A stretch of 64,000 nucleotides of DNA from Vibrio parahaemolyticus (GCF_900460535.1 NZ_UHIL01000002.1:558001-622000); one strand, 5' to 3'; positions 28,518 to 39,480 are shown, counted from the stretch's first letter. Translations and numbers: made by a program. Notes: a model not told the origin generated them from the sequence alone.

Positions 28518-30713
28518 TTATTTATTCAGCTTGTAGAACACAGTTGAAAGTGGTGGTAAACGAAGCTCAAGTGATTGAGGCAGTGATTCACTTTCGACTT
28601 TTTCCGTTTTCACACTGGTCAGCACTTTAAAATCGCTGCCGCCGTATTTGCTGTCGTCCGTGTTCAGCAGTAGTTCGTATTGACCTGCATTTGGAACGCG
28701 TAAACGAAAACGCTCGTGTGGTACGGGCGTAAAGTTAGTGATGATGAGAATACGCTCACCTTCTTGACTGATACGCTCGTGCGCTAGGATACTCGCATCC
28801 GCTTCGTCTTGTAGACGCCACTCAAAACCCGCAGGGACACAATCTTGATCGTGCATCGCCGCTTCATTTCGGTACAAGTGGTTCAAATCGCGCATCAGCT
28901 TTTGCACGCCTTGATGACGCTCATATTCCAGCAAGAACCATTGCAACTGATCATCGTGGTTCCACTCCGCCGTTTGGCCGATTTCCGCGCCCATGAAGTT
29001 CAGCTTTTTGCCCGGTTGACCATACATGTAACCGTAGTATGCACGTAGGTTTGCAGTTTGCTGCCATTCATCACCCGGCATCTTGTTATGGATAGAGCCT
29101 TTGCCGTACACCACCTCATCGTGAGAGAGAGACAAGACGTAGTTCTCGCTGTGCGCATAAACCAGCGGGAATGTGATGGTATTGTGGTGGTATTTGCGGT
29201 GAACAGGATCTTCTTTGATGTATGAAAGACTGTCGTGCATCCACCCCATATTCCACTTGAAGCCAAAACCTAAACCACCCATAAAGGTTGGCGCAGACAC
29301 CCCCGGAAACGCCGTTGACTCTTCCGCAATCGTCATCGCATTCGGGAAGTGCTTGTACACTTCTTCGTTCATCCATTTTAAGGTTGCGATTGCGTCGTAG
29401 TTTTCGTTGCCACCGTCGACGTTTGGTACCCACTGATCGTGGCTACGTGAGTAGTCGAGGTAAAGCATCGATGCGACTGCGTCCACGCGAATGCCATCAA
29501 TATGGAATTGTTCAAACCAGTACAGCGCATTTGATACAAGGAAGCGACGCACATGTTCACGACCGAGATCGTAGATGTATGAGTTCCAATCTTGGTGCCA
29601 ACCGCGACGCGGGTCCGGGTCGTGGAACAACGGTGTGCCGTCAAAGTTTGCTAAACCGTGGTCATCCGATGGGAAATGTGCCGGAACCCAATCCAGCACC
29701 ACACCGATACCAGCTTGGTGACACGCATCCACGAAGAATTTGAAATCATCAGGAGAGCCGTAACGGCTGGTTGGCGCAAATAGGCCAACGGGTTGATAGC
29801 CCCATGAACCATAGAATGGATGCTCAGACACAGGCATCAGCTCAACGTGGGTGTAGCCCATATCCACAAGGTATGGCACCAACTGCTCTGCGAGTTCTCG
29901 GTAGTTGAGGAAATCACCTTTCTCGTCGCGCTTCCATGATCCAGCATGCAGCTCATAAAACGATAACGCTTCATCACGCTTTTGTGTCACTGCGCGGTTT
30001 TGCCATTTCGCATCTTGCCATCGGTAACGCTTGTGATCGTAAGTAATGGATGCGAACGATGGGTATTGCTCAGAGTAGAAACCCCAAGGGTCTTGTTTGT
30101 GTGGCAGCCCTTCCCCATTTGGCCCTTTGAGCTCAAATTTGTACTGAACGCCTTCTTCTAAGCCAGGAATGAACAAACCCCAAATGCCATAATCTAAACG
30201 TTGCATTGGGTGACGACGACCATCCCATTGGTTGAAGCAACCCACAAGGCTAACAGCCGATGCATGCGGAGCGTAGACAAGGAAACGAACACCGGAAATG
30301 TTTTCACCGCCACGTTCTAGCGTGACAAAGTGCGCGCCCATGTAGTGATACATGTCTTTTGGTGTATGCAGATGCTCGTACTCTTGGTAGATATTGTGGT
30401 ACTGGTACGGGTCATCAATAATTTGTTCAACACCATTCCAATCGACCGCTAAACGGTAGTGGGTCAGGTGTAAATCGCGTTGCTCTTTTAAGATAAAACC
30501 GCTGTCGCCATCGCGTTCAAGCGCCACGCGAGGTTCACCATTAACAAGCAGTTCAACCTTGTTTGCGCCTGGCATCCACACTCGCAGCGAACCTTCGCCG
30601 TCATCAATGAATGGGCCCAACGCCGCAAATGGATCTGAGTAAGCCGCCTCAGCAAGCAGTTCGTACGCGCGTTCGTGTTTTTTCTTTATTTTCTTTGTTT
30701 TGGTGATTTTCAA
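28518..30713 (-). CDS. glgB: 1,4-alpha-glucan branching enzyme GlgB
   Basis: A protein of about 731 residues. It has an N-terminal early-set domain ([23 protein letters not shown]), a CBM48 domain ([23 protein letters not shown]), a GH13 catalytic domain ([52 protein letters not shown]) and a C-terminal amylase beta domain. The enzyme makes alpha-1,6 branches in glycogen. A TTG start at 30713 is preferred because GGGAGAAAGA lies just before it and the length then matches E. coli GlgB (728 aa). The in-frame extension to 30785 has no such support. It is separated from malQ by a terminator, so it has its own promoter. No glgC or glgA is in view. Confidence 0.95.
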   Translation of the reverse strand: MKITKTKKIKKKHERAYELLAEAAYSDPFAALGPFIDDGEGSLRVWMPGANKVELLVNGEPRVALERDGDSGFILKEQRDLHLTHYRLAVDWNGVEQIIDDPYQYHNIYQEYEHLHTPKDMYHYMGAHFVTLERGGENISGVRFLVYAPHASAVSLVGCFNQWDGRRHPMQRLDYGIWGLFIPGLEEGVQYKFELKGPNGEGLPHKQDPWGFYSEQYPSFASITYDHKRYRWQDAKWQNRAVTQKRDEALSFYELHAGSWKRDEKGDFLNYRELAEQLVPYLVDMGYTHVELMPVSEHPFYGSWGYQPVGLFAPTSRYGSPDDFKFFVDACHQAGIGVVLDWVPAHFPSDDHGLANFDGTPLFHDPDPRRGWHQDWNSYIYDLGREHVRRFLVSNALYWFEQFHIDGIRVDAVASMLYLDYSRSHDQWVPNVDGGNENYDAIATLKWMNEEVYKHFPNAMTIAEESTAFPGVSAPTFMGGLGFGFKWNMGWMHDSLSYIKEDPVHRKYHHNTITFPLVYAHSENYVLSLSHDEVVYGKGSIHNKMPGDEWQQTANLRAYYGYMYGQPGKKLNFMGAEIGQTAEWNHDDQLQWFLLEYERHQGVQKLMRDLNHLYRNEAAMHDQDCVPAGFEWRLQDEADASILAHERISQEGERILIITNFTPVPHERFRLRVPNAGQYELLLNTDDSKYGGSDFKVLTSVKTEKVESESLPQSLELRLPPLSTVFYKLNK

Positions 30714-30830
30714 ATCTTTCTCCCTAGAGCCAATATTCGTTTGAACCGAATGTTGGTTTCTCCACAGCCAACGTTGTGAACTCACAAAAGACTCCGCTTC
30801 TCACGTTCGTCGCGTAAACGGCGTCAAAAT

Positions 30831-30861
30831 ACAAAAATGCCCGCTATTGTCGCGGGCATAA
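30831..30861 (-). terminator. Terminator of the malPQ operon
   Basis: An 8-bp stem ATGCCCGC/GCGGGCAT (30837-30859) precedes a T-run on the minus strand. Confidence 0.85.
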
Positions 30862-30980
30862 TAACGGTACTTCATCCTAACGGATTGTGTGGGTTGAATG
30901 AGTGACCTAGACGGAACTTTCGTACCTCTGAGCTAACAAAATTAGTAATCCGCTCATTCATCTACGTCACTCTACGCATC

Positions 30981-33161
30981 TTATTTGCTCGCCTGTGCGC
31001 GAACTTCTGTAAGGCGTTTAGAAATGCGATTCACGTCTTCACGACTGAAGATTTCATCTAGGTTCATCGACAGCTTACGACGCCAGTTTGGATACTCATC
31101 AACCGTGCCAGGAATGTTGACCGGTTGATCCATTTCTAACCAGTCTTCAAGCTGAACGCTAAGCAGTGCAGAATCACCCGCAGCAACGTGCAATTGAAGC
31201 GCTTCGCTTAGGTATGAATCCATTGGTACGAACTGCGCATCATGGCCAATGCCTTCTGGCAAGTAACCGTGCCAACGAACGCTGTCTAGGATGCCTTGTT
31301 TGCACTTCAAACGGTCAGCGAATAAGCCTTCCAACTGTTTTTCATCTGGGTACAGACCAATCTCACGACCCATTTTCAAATCATCACAGTGCCAGAAGCC
31401 GCGTAGGGTTGGCATGTCGTGCGTACACAATGCCGCCATAGACTGCTCTGCGTAATGCTTCGGAGAAATAAAGCCGCCGTCCTCTTTTGAGGTTTCGAAG
31501 AAGAAGACTTTGTACGAATGCACGCCCGCATCACGTAGGATATCAACGATTTCATCTGGCACAGTACCTAAGTCTTCACCAATCACAGAGCACTGATGAC
31601 GGTGCGACTCAAGCGCTAGGATTGCGAGCATGTCTTCTACTGGGTAGTACAAGTACGCGCCTTCTGTCGCTTTTTCGCCTTTTGGAATCCACCATAGACG
31701 CAATAGGCCAAGTACGTGGTCGATACGCAGTGCACCACAATGTTTCATGTTGGCACGTAGCAACTTGATGTACGCATCGTAGCCTGTCGCTTCCAACACT
31801 TGAGGGTTAAGCGGTGGCAGACCCCAGTTTTGACCTAGAGGACCAAGAATATCTGGTGGCGCACCGATGCTTGCATCCAGCACTAGGTTGCCTTCATCCG
31901 CCCATGTCTCACTGCCAGAATCAGCAACACCTACAGCAAGGTCGCGGTACAGACCCACAGCCATGCCTTTTTCTTCTGCTAGAGCTTGCGCTTCTTTGAT
32001 TTGATCGTCTGCGATCCATTGTAGGTACATGTACAAGTGAACGCGATCTTGGTTGTCTTTGATGTATTTCTGAGTGCCAGCCGCGTCGAATGTGCGGTAT
32101 TTCTCAGGGAATACAGGCCAACCCCAAACGCCAGAATCTTCAGCATGCAAATCTGCATGAAGCGCATCAAATGCCGCTTGGTGCAATAAACTTTCGCCGC
32201 CCTTCTCTACGAAATCTAAGAATGCGCGAGCGCGGTCCGTGTTTTTATCGAGATGACGAGCCTTGAACTCACTAAACAGCAGCGGCAATACGCTCATTTT
32301 TAGTTGAGAAACTTCGGTGTAGTTCACCCAATGCGAGTCACGCGCTTTTTGTAGACGTTGTTGAAACTCTGCGCTGCCCACTCGCTGTTGTGCTTCTGCA
32401 CTTAGCGCAAACTCAGGTACAGAGCTTACGTCGATGTACATGATGTTCAGCCAGCGACGAGAAGATGGGCTGTATGGGCTCGCGCCTTCTGGGTTTGCTG
32501 GGAAAAGTGAGTGAATCGGGTTCAAACCAATGAAATCACCACCACGAGAGGCAATGTCACTCACCAACTGTTTTAGGTCGCCAAAATCACCGATGCCCCA
32601 GTTATGCTGAGTACGCAGTGTGTAAAGCTGGATGCTTGGGCCCCATAGCTTTTTGTGTTGGTTTAGGTCTTCTTGTTTGAAACACGCTTTCGGTGTGATG
32701 ATCAATGACATCTCATAAGGCGTTTTACGACGCTTACGACTGATGATCAGTTTGTGGTAACCCCATGCCAAGTTCTTTGGCAATGCAAACACTAGAGGGC
32801 CACCCTCAGCACGCTCATCACGAACAATTTGAGACTGAAGATAGCCTTCAAGTACCTCTCCTTGTTCTGTTTCTAAACGCCAGCTGAATTCACTCTCACG
32901 AGCACTCGTACCTAGGTTTAGTTCCACTTCGACTGGTTCGCCGTCGCGTAAAACAAGAACAGGGGCTAGTACGTCTTTCTTATGTTTCTTTTCAGCAGAA
33001 GCCAATAGTTTTTCATCGCTGCTAGTATCGTAGCCTAGTGAAGTGAGCAAGCGGCGTAGAGTCTCGTCAGAAACTTTTGCCTCGTCTCCCCACGCGCTGA
33101 CATAGCTGTCAGCCAATCTCGCCATTTCCGCGACTTTCTTTAATGCTGTTTGTTCTTTCAT
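30981..33161 (-). CDS. malQ: 4-alpha-glucanotransferase (amylomaltase) MalQ
   Basis: A GH77 enzyme of about 726 residues. N-terminal modules (1-150) typical of enterobacterial-type MalQ are followed by the catalytic barrel with GPSIQLYTLRTQHNWGIGDF, the nucleophile region ALRIDHVLGLLRLWWIP, the acid/base region IGEDLGTVP and LCTHDMPTLRGFW. It disproportionates maltose and maltodextrins, releasing glucose and longer chains for MalP. ATG at 33161 is preferred because CGGAGA precedes it; an extension to 33188 lacks a ribosome site. It is co-transcribed downstream of malP across a 117-bp gap that carries a hairpin. Confidence 0.96.
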   Translation of the reverse strand: MKEQTALKKVAEMARLADSYVSAWGDEAKVSDETLRRLLTSLGYDTSSDEKLLASAEKKHKKDVLAPVLVLRDGEPVEVELNLGTSARESEFSWRLETEQGEVLEGYLQSQIVRDERAEGGPLVFALPKNLAWGYHKLIISRKRRKTPYEMSLIITPKACFKQEDLNQHKKLWGPSIQLYTLRTQHNWGIGDFGDLKQLVSDIASRGGDFIGLNPIHSLFPANPEGASPYSPSSRRWLNIMYIDVSSVPEFALSAEAQQRVGSAEFQQRLQKARDSHWVNYTEVSQLKMSVLPLLFSEFKARHLDKNTDRARAFLDFVEKGGESLLHQAAFDALHADLHAEDSGVWGWPVFPEKYRTFDAAGTQKYIKDNQDRVHLYMYLQWIADDQIKEAQALAEEKGMAVGLYRDLAVGVADSGSETWADEGNLVLDASIGAPPDILGPLGQNWGLPPLNPQVLEATGYDAYIKLLRANMKHCGALRIDHVLGLLRLWWIPKGEKATEGAYLYYPVEDMLAILALESHRHQCSVIGEDLGTVPDEIVDILRDAGVHSYKVFFFETSKEDGGFISPKHYAEQSMAALCTHDMPTLRGFWHCDDLKMGREIGLYPDEKQLEGLFADRLKCKQGILDSVRWHGYLPEGIGHDAQFVPMDSYLSEALQLHVAAGDSALLSVQLEDWLEMDQPVNIPGTVDEYPNWRRKLSMNLDEIFSREDVNRISKRLTEVRAQASK

Positions 33162-33238
33162 CGCTTTCTCCGAAGGTAATACCAACACCTTCCATGTAGG
33201 GTTTTATTGTTATCAATAACGTAAGTTTGCAAATGACC

Positions 33239-33260
33239 AAAGGTAGCGCTTGGCTACCTT
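33239..33260 (-). other. Intercistronic hairpin between malP and malQ
   Basis: A perfect 8-9 bp stem (AAGGTAGC/GCTACCTT) lies in the malP-malQ gap without a proper T-run. It may act in mRNA processing or partial termination. Confidence 0.45.
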
Positions 33261-33278
33261 GGTCTTAACTCTGTTCTA

Positions 33279-35732
33279 TTAACGGTGAACCGCTTCTAGT
33301 TTCCAGATATTGTTCACGTAGTCGCGAATTGAGCGGTCTGAGGTGAACTTACCAACAAGGGCGGTATTAAGAATGGCTTTCTTCGCCCAGCCAGCTTGGT
33401 CTTTATATTGTTTGCCCATCTCTTCGTGCGCTTTCACATACGATGCGAAGTCCGCAAGACATAGGTATGGGTCACCGCCATCCAGTAGGCTATCGTACGT
33501 TGCACGTAGTAGGCCCGGTTGACCTGGAGTGAATTCTTCACCCAGTAGTAGGTCCATGGACGCTTTGAGTAAGTGATCCGCGTTGTAGTAGTCAAATGGG
33601 TTGTAACCTTGAGCTTTTAGCGCTTTCACACCTTCAACGTCTAGACCGAAGATGTAGATGTTTTCATCGCCCACTTCTTCACGAATTTCAACGTTCGCAC
33701 CATCCATCGTACCGATAGTTAGGGCACCGTTTAGCGCCATCTTCATGTTACCCGTACCTGATGCTTCTTTACCCGCTAACGAGATTTGTTGAGAAACGTC
33801 AGCCGCAGGGATGATGATTTCAGCCATGCTCACGCGGTAGTCAGGAATGAATACCACTTTCAGCTTGTTACCGATGCGCGGGTCGTTGTTCACCTTGTCT
33901 GCAATCTTGTTGATTGCGAAGATGATTTCTTTCGCTAGGTGGTAACCCGGTGCGGCTTTCGCTGCGAAGAACACTACGCGTGGCGTGCACTCAAAACCTG
34001 GTTCGTTAAGAATACGGTGGTACAAAGACAGTACGTGTAGCAAATCTAGGTGCTGACGTTTGTACTCGTGCAGACGCTTGATTTGAACATCGAAGATAGC
34101 ATTAGTATCGAGCTCGATACCCATGTGCTCTTTCACCCAGTTTGCTAGGCGCTCTTTGTTCTCTTTCTTCACTGCCATGAATTCTTTTTGGAATGTCGCG
34201 TCAGTCGCGTACTTAGCAATGCCTTCTAGCTGCTCAAGTTTCGCTGGCCATTCTGCGCCTACTTTCTCAGTGATAAGCTGAGACAGACCTGGGTTACAGA
34301 ACTTCAACCAGCGACGTGGCGTAATACCGTTCGTTACGTTGTGTAGACGTGTCGGGTACATTTCGTGGAACTCTGGGAATAGGTCTTTCTTAACCAATTC
34401 AGAGTGAAGTGCTGCTACACCGTTTACTGCGTAAGAGCCGATTACACATAGGTTTGCCATACGAACCATACGGTGGAAACCTTCTTCGATGATAGAAAGC
34501 TTCTGTTGTTTCGCGACATCACCCGGCCACATTGCACGTACGTCTTGTAGGAAGCGATGGTTGATCTCGTAAATGATCTCCATGTGACGTGGTAGTAGGT
34601 GCTGGATTAGCGACTCTGGCCATGTCTCTAGTGCTTCAGGAAGTAGCGTGTGGTTGGTGTACGCGAATGTCTTAGAGCTGATTTCCCAAGCCGCTTCCCA
34701 AGTTAGACCTTTTTCGTCCATCAGGATGCGCATTAGTTCAGGAATCGCAATCGTTGGGTGCGTATCGTTAAGCTGGATAGTCTCTTGCTTAGGTAGATCC
34801 GCTAGCGAGTAGCCTGCTGCTTCGTGGCGACGTAGGATGTCGCGTACAGACGCTGCTGAGTGGAAGTACTGCTGCATCAGACGCAGTGTTTTACCTTTCT
34901 CGTGGTTGTCGTTCGGGTAAAGCACTTTGGTGATGTTACCTGCGTCGATCAGTGCGTGTTGCGCTTCGAAGTAATCACCGTTGTTAAAGCTTGCTAGTGA
35001 GAATGGTGCAATCGCCTGACATTCCCAAAGACGTAGCGGATAAACTGTGTCTGATTCGTAACCTACGATAGGCAGATCCCAAGGCATTGCTTTTACAGAC
35101 ATGCCAGGAACCCATTTGCGAACTTCTTTACCGTCTACATTAACAACTTCAACATGACCGTAAAAACCGATTTCTTGCGCCAGCTCAGGACGAGCGACTT
35201 CCCAAGGGTAGCCTTCCACACCACGCCATGCGTCTGGTGCTTCTTGTTGGCGACCGTCTTTGAACGACTGCTTAAACAGGCCGTATTCGTAGTGAAGGCC
35301 GTAGCCCACTGTTGGGAACTCTTGAGCAGCACATGAATCCATGAAACATGCAGCCAGACGACCAAGACCACCGTTACCAAGTGATGGATCGCGCTCTTCT
35401 TCTAGAAGGTCAGTTAGGTTATGACCTAATTCAGCCATTGCTTCTGTTACTTGTTCGTACAGACCCATGCTGATTAAGTTGTTGCCCGTTAAACGACCGA
35501 TAAGGAATTCTAGTGAAAGGTAGTTAACGCTCTTCGCTTGTTGGATGCGAGGATCGGTTTCAGTAGCAAGCAAATCAAAAGTAGTGAACTCAGCCAGTGC
35601 GCGACCCATTGCTAGGTACCATGCGCGGCTGTCTGCGTTTTCAACCGTGTGAGCGTAAGTTACGGAAAGGTGTTTCTTAACGCTGTCTTGGAAGGACTTC
35701 TTGTCAAATTGTTTCTGTTGAGTAGGTTTCAT
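33279..35732 (-). CDS. malP: Maltodextrin phosphorylase MalP
   Basis: An 817-residue GT35 phosphorylase, close to the E. coli MalP length (797). The pyridoxal-phosphate region is intact (EASGTGNMKMALNGALTIG, with the PLP Lys in NMKMALNG), as are RLAACFMDSCAAQEFPTVGYG and the NDTHPTIAIPELMRIL stretch. It lacks the long N-terminal regulatory extension of animal glycogen phosphorylase. It cleaves maltodextrins with phosphate to glucose-1-phosphate in the cytoplasm. It is the first gene of malPQ, divergent from malT, with a cluster of GGAGGA cores 70-110 bp upstream and CRP sites beyond. Confidence 0.97.
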   Translation of the reverse strand: MKPTQQKQFDKKSFQDSVKKHLSVTYAHTVENADSRAWYLAMGRALAEFTTFDLLATETDPRIQQAKSVNYLSLEFLIGRLTGNNLISMGLYEQVTEAMAELGHNLTDLLEEERDPSLGNGGLGRLAACFMDSCAAQEFPTVGYGLHYEYGLFKQSFKDGRQQEAPDAWRGVEGYPWEVARPELAQEIGFYGHVEVVNVDGKEVRKWVPGMSVKAMPWDLPIVGYESDTVYPLRLWECQAIAPFSLASFNNGDYFEAQHALIDAGNITKVLYPNDNHEKGKTLRLMQQYFHSAASVRDILRRHEAAGYSLADLPKQETIQLNDTHPTIAIPELMRILMDEKGLTWEAAWEISSKTFAYTNHTLLPEALETWPESLIQHLLPRHMEIIYEINHRFLQDVRAMWPGDVAKQQKLSIIEEGFHRMVRMANLCVIGSYAVNGVAALHSELVKKDLFPEFHEMYPTRLHNVTNGITPRRWLKFCNPGLSQLITEKVGAEWPAKLEQLEGIAKYATDATFQKEFMAVKKENKERLANWVKEHMGIELDTNAIFDVQIKRLHEYKRQHLDLLHVLSLYHRILNEPGFECTPRVVFFAAKAAPGYHLAKEIIFAINKIADKVNNDPRIGNKLKVVFIPDYRVSMAEIIIPAADVSQQISLAGKEASGTGNMKMALNGALTIGTMDGANVEIREEVGDENIYIFGLDVEGVKALKAQGYNPFDYYNADHLLKASMDLLLGEEFTPGQPGLLRATYDSLLDGGDPYLCLADFASYVKAHEEMGKQYKDQAGWAKKAILNTALVGKFTSDRSIRDYVNNIWKLEAVHR

Positions 35733-35800
35733 TACGAAATTCTCACGTCTTTTAGTAATTCATCTGCCATACATCGTGCATTTACCTCTGTGAATAAACA

Positions 35801-35840
35801 TCCTCCTAATTCTCCTCCTTTGCAGGAGGAGGGGTGAGGG
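35801..35840 (-). promoter_or_regulatory. Candidate MalT-box cluster in the malP promoter
   Basis: Two TCCTCC cores (GGAGGA on the malP strand) lie at 35801 and 35813, 12 bp apart. An opposing GGAGGA at 35825 and a looser box, AGGGGTGAGG at 35830-35839, follow; the latter agrees with GGGGA(T/G)GAGG at eight of ten positions. The second and third cores also form a perfect 7-bp hairpin. Position and orientation fit MalT activation of malPQ. Confidence 0.6.
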
Positions 35841-35908
35841 CGTAGAGGGGGGACCATAAGGAAGTTAGTGATCCAAATCTCAACACGACATCCTTGGCTC
35901 CTATTCTT

Positions 35909-35924
35909 AGTGATTTTGATCACA
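35909..35924. promoter_or_regulatory. CRP-cAMP site between malP and malT
   Basis: AGTGATTTTGATCACA contains a perfect GTGA-N6-TCAC core, 177 bp before malP. Confidence 0.7.
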
Positions 35925-36090
35925 ACCAAATATGAGAAAGGTTAAAGATTGTTCATGACGCTTTTTATTGCCCTTTTCACCTATCATGCAAAAAGTGTCT
36001 TACCGATCACATTAGCTTCGTTAACATCGAGAAATTTTTCGCAAGAGATGTGCAACACAATCTTAATAGCACCAACACCAAAGACATTTA

Positions 36091-36106
36091 AGTGATAAAA
36101 ATCACA
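36091..36106. promoter_or_regulatory. Second CRP-cAMP site between malP and malT
   Basis: AGTGATAAAAATCACA contains a perfect GTGA-N6-TCAC core, about 380 bp before malT. In E. coli malT is CRP-activated, so a role in malT transcription is likely. The remainder of 35733-36485 has no convincing gene. Confidence 0.7.
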
Positions 36107-36485
36107 AAACAAGGGCGTAGTTGATGCCAAATCCATCAACTCTTGAGAATTAGGAAGTGGATCAAAGTAACGAGCATTTCTGATGTCGTACCATCCCTCT
36201 CGGCTTACTAGATTGAGCAATTTTTATACAAGCTAGAATTATGCGGTGTGAGTCATTTCTAGTTTTGCTAGCTTTTATACCTAAGTGACCTCGGGAGATG
36301 GCATTTTGTGTGGATATTGCCAAACCCAAAACAGGGCAGTGCAAAGTGAAAATCACGCTTAATCGCCGAAACATTGATGGTTGTTTAACGGTGTCGCTGG
36401 ACGAGAGGAAGACTTCGAGAGGGTCTCTTGTTAAAAACAGTGCGTTGAAGTCACTTGGGTATCATAAATAAGGACATAATTACTA

Positions 36486-39194
36486 ATGTGGATTCCATCT
36501 AAACTTACTCGTCCCGGCCGACTACACAATGCCATTGTGCGCCCACGAGTGTTGGACTTACTACAACAAGCGCCTTACTACAAATTGGTTTTGTTCCGTT
36601 CTCCAGCAGGTTACGGAAAAACAACGATGGCCGCTCAGTGGCTATCCGATAAGCCAAACGTCGGTTGGTACAGCATTGACGACAGTGACAATGATGGCTT
36701 TCGTTTCGTCAACTATTTACTCCAAGCGCTGAACAAAGCGACCAACTTCAGCTGCTCGAATGCGCAAAAACTGGCCGAAAAGCGCCAGATTTCCTCTTTA
36801 CGCTCCCTGTTTAGCGAAGTATTTGCCGAAATGGCAGATTTTCATCAAGAGTGCTACGTGGTACTCGATGACTACCACTTGATCACCAATGATGAAATTC
36901 ATGAATCCATGCGTTTCTTCCTCAAGCACATGCCAGACAATTTAACGGTTGTCGTCACCAGCCGTGCAGCACCACCTCTGGGCACAGCTAACTTGCGTGT
37001 GCGCGATTTAATGATCGAAATCGGCAACGAAATGTTGGCGTTTGATACTGAAGAAACCACCCGCTTCTTTAACCAACGAATCGCCGATGGCATTGATGAA
37101 GACATGGCGAACAGCCTAAGAACCTACGTGGAAGGTTGGCCATCTGCCATGCAGTTGATCGCGCTGCAAGCCCAACATCAAAACCGCACATTGGCGCAAA
37201 CCGTCGAGTCGGTATCGCAGTTCAATCACGCGCATTTGTGGGATTACCTAGTCGAAGAAGTATTCGACCTGCTCGATCACGAAACTCGTCACTTCTTGAT
37301 GCAAGTGTCCGTGCTGGATCACTTTAACGATGAACTGGTATTTGCCCTCACTCAACGCGAAGACGCGCTGGGTCTGATTGAATCGCTTAACCGTTATGGC
37401 TTGTTCATTTATCCACTTGAAGGCGAGCATAACTGGTTCCGCTTCCACAACTTGTTTGGCGAGTTCTTGTCTCACGAGCGTCAAGCACGTATTCCTCAAC
37501 AAGAAAAAGATCTTCACCGCAATGCGGCGGTCGCTTGGTTGCAACAAAAATCGCCACACCAAGCCATTCATCACGCGCAAAAATCCAACGATAAAGACTT
37601 AGTCGTTGAGATTTTGAATGAATTCGGTTGGAAGATGTTCAACCAAGGTGAACTAAGCACACTCGAGCATGCCATCAATAAGCTGGATGCAGAACTGCTA
37701 TTTAGCCACCCTAAATTGACGATGTTACGTGCATGGTTAGCGCAGAGCCAACACCGATACAATCAAGTTGGCCAATTGCTTGAAGAAGCCGAAGAAGAGC
37801 ATAAAAAGCGCAACATCGAGCTAGATATCCATTACCAAGGCCAAGCCAACGCGCTGCTTGCTCAGGTCGCGATTAACAGCAACCAACCCGAGAAAGCGCT
37901 TGAACTTGCGGAGCTGGCTCTCAGCCAACTAGACAACACTATTTACCGTAGCCGAATTGTCGCGACCTCAGTCGTAGGCGAAGTGAACCACGTACTGGGT
38001 AAACTCGACCGCGCGTTGCCGATGATGCAGCAAACCGAAAAATTGGCGCGCCAGTATCAGGTTTACCATCAAGCACTGTGGGCGATTTTACAACAAAGCG
38101 AAATATTGATTGCTCAAGGTTACGTGCAAGCGGCCTTTGAGCTGCAAGATTCGGGCTTCCGTCTGATTGAAGATCAGCAATTACAGCACGTTCCTCTACA
38201 CGAGTTTTTATTGCGTATCCGCGCGCAAGTTTTATGGTGCTGGAACCGCCTAGATGAAGCCGAAGAGTGTGCGTACCGAGGCCTACAAATTCTCGAGAAC
38301 CATTCGCCGAGTAAGCACTTACATAGCTACTCAATGTTGGCGCGCATTGCGATTGGCCGTGGCGAGCTAGACAAAGCCGGTAAATTCATCGAGCACATTC
38401 AACATTTAATGAAGCAGTCTACGTACCACGTAGATTGGACCGCCAACGCCTCTTTATCGTTGATCTTATTCTGGCAAGCGCGTGGCAATACAGAAGCCAT
38501 GCAAGAATGGTTGAATACAGCGGTTCGTCCAGAATCGGCATGTAACCACTTCTTGCAACTGCAATGGCGCAATATAGTGCGTGCACACATCAATTTGGGT
38601 CAGTATGAGGAAGCACGCCAAGCGCTAAACTTCCTGCAAAGTGAAGCGCGCCGTACCAACCTCATTACCGATACCAATCGCAACCTCGTTGTTGAAGCCG
38701 TATTGGCCGCACGCCAAAAAGACGAGGAGCAAGCCAAAGCGCTGCTAAAAGAAGCGCTAGTAATGACGAACCAAACCGGTATGGTCGGAAACTTCCTGAT
38801 TGATGGCGCTACGATTGGTGGCCTGCTAGAGAAACTCAGCCTGCGTCATGAGCTGGGCGATCTAGAACGTCACCGCGCTCAACAACTAATGAAAGACATT
38901 TCATCGAATCAGCGCAGCCGCTCGATCCACTTTGATGAAGACTTTATTGAAAAGTTGGTAAATCACCCGAATGTGCCGGAGCTTGTACGCACGAGCCCGT
39001 TAACACAGCGCGAATGGCAGGTTCTAGGTTTGATTTATTCTGGCTTTAGTAACGAGCAAATCGCACAAGAATTGGATGTGGCAGGTACGACAATCAAAAC
39101 CCACATTCGCAACTTGTATCAAAAGCTCAACATCGCGAATCGTAAAGAAGCCATTGTAACTGCGGAGAATTTACTACAATTGATGGGTTACTAA
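36486..39194 (+). CDS. malT: HTH-type transcriptional activator MalT
   Basis: A 902-residue STAND-class activator, near the E. coli length of 901. It has an N-terminal NTPase domain with Walker [10 protein letters not shown] (Lys about 45) and the [11 protein letters not shown]alker B. A winged-helix and helical-repeat sensor region runs from about 250 to 800, and a C-terminal LuxR-type HTH has [22 protein letters not shown]. MalT binds ATP and maltotriose, oligomerises and activates mal promoters through GGGGA(T/G)GAGG boxes. It is transcribed divergently from malPQ, as in E. coli. AAGGA lies 12 bases before the ATG, a slightly long spacing. Confidence 0.97.
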   Translation: MWIPSKLTRPGRLHNAIVRPRVLDLLQQAPYYKLVLFRSPAGYGKTTMAAQWLSDKPNVGWYSIDDSDNDGFRFVNYLLQALNKATNFSCSNAQKLAEKRQISSLRSLFSEVFAEMADFHQECYVVLDDYHLITNDEIHESMRFFLKHMPDNLTVVVTSRAAPPLGTANLRVRDLMIEIGNEMLAFDTEETTRFFNQRIADGIDEDMANSLRTYVEGWPSAMQLIALQAQHQNRTLAQTVESVSQFNHAHLWDYLVEEVFDLLDHETRHFLMQVSVLDHFNDELVFALTQREDALGLIESLNRYGLFIYPLEGEHNWFRFHNLFGEFLSHERQARIPQQEKDLHRNAAVAWLQQKSPHQAIHHAQKSNDKDLVVEILNEFGWKMFNQGELSTLEHAINKLDAELLFSHPKLTMLRAWLAQSQHRYNQVGQLLEEAEEEHKKRNIELDIHYQGQANALLAQVAINSNQPEKALELAELALSQLDNTIYRSRIVATSVVGEVNHVLGKLDRALPMMQQTEKLARQYQVYHQALWAILQQSEILIAQGYVQAAFELQDSGFRLIEDQQLQHVPLHEFLLRIRAQVLWCWNRLDEAEECAYRGLQILENHSPSKHLHSYSMLARIAIGRGELDKAGKFIEHIQHLMKQSTYHVDWTANASLSLILFWQARGNTEAMQEWLNTAVRPESACNHFLQLQWRNIVRAHINLGQYEEARQALNFLQSEARRTNLITDTNRNLVVEAVLAARQKDEEQAKALLKEALVMTNQTGMVGNFLIDGATIGGLLEKLSLRHELGDLERHRAQQLMKDISSNQRSRSIHFDEDFIEKLVNHPNVPELVRTSPLTQREWQVLGLIYSGFSNEQIAQELDVAGTTIKTHIRNLYQKLNIANRKEAIVTAENLLQLMGY

Positions 39195-39242
39195 ATCAAA
39201 TAACCTTAGTAAAGAAGTGGGCTTTTAATTGAAAACAAAAAT

Positions 39243-39272
39243 GGGTTGGCGTTATGCGTCAGCCCTTTTTTA
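39243..39272 (+). terminator. Terminator of malT
   Basis: A stem GGGTTGGCG paired with GCGTCAGCCC, including G-U pairs, is followed by seven T. Confidence 0.7.
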
Positions 39273-39337
39273 TAGGCCGCCAGTGAGGGAAGTGCAATTT
39301 GCAAAGCACGTAAGTAACGTTGTTCATATACGACAGG

Positions 39338-39373
39338 CAAAAAAATAGCCAACCGCAATAATCGCGATTGGCT
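39338..39373 (-). terminator. Minus-strand intrinsic terminator without an assigned gene
   Basis: AGCCAA(TCGC)...(GCGG)TTGGCT forms a stem with one mismatch, followed on the minus strand by seven T (39345-39339). No minus-strand protein gene lies upstream of it before 39785, so it may end an untranslated RNA. Confidence 0.55.
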
Positions 39374-39480
39374 CATATTTATTGTGAACAATCTATATTC
39401 ACTAACAACGTCAGTTGGCTAGGTGACCCTCGGCTTAAGAAGGGTCGAGAAGTATTATGCATTAATCATGCCAATTTTCA
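39374..39480 (-). ncRNA. Candidate small RNA or leader ended by the 39338-39373 terminator
   Basis: On the minus strand a stem GACCCT/AGGGTC (39446-39425) is followed by TAGCCAAC (39421-39414), which is an 8-base perfect match to the 3' arm of the terminator, GTTGGCTA (39353-39346). Two mutually exclusive structures are therefore possible. No promoter was identified. This is an inference from structure only. Confidence 0.3.

Noticed and set aside
29288..29743. Long antisense frame inside glgB
   Set aside because: It lies wholly within a conserved gene on the other strand, an effect of codon bias; several similar shadows (for example 44562-44894) were dropped for the same reason.
33239..33260. 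Hairpin between malP and malQ as a full terminator
   Set aside because: It has no T-run on the minus strand, and malQ has a separate, clear terminator downstream; kept only as an intercistronic stem.
35984..36220. 78-codon minus-strand frame between malP and malT
   Set aside because: It crosses a strong CRP site and regulatory DNA, has no ribosome site and no recognisable protein pattern.
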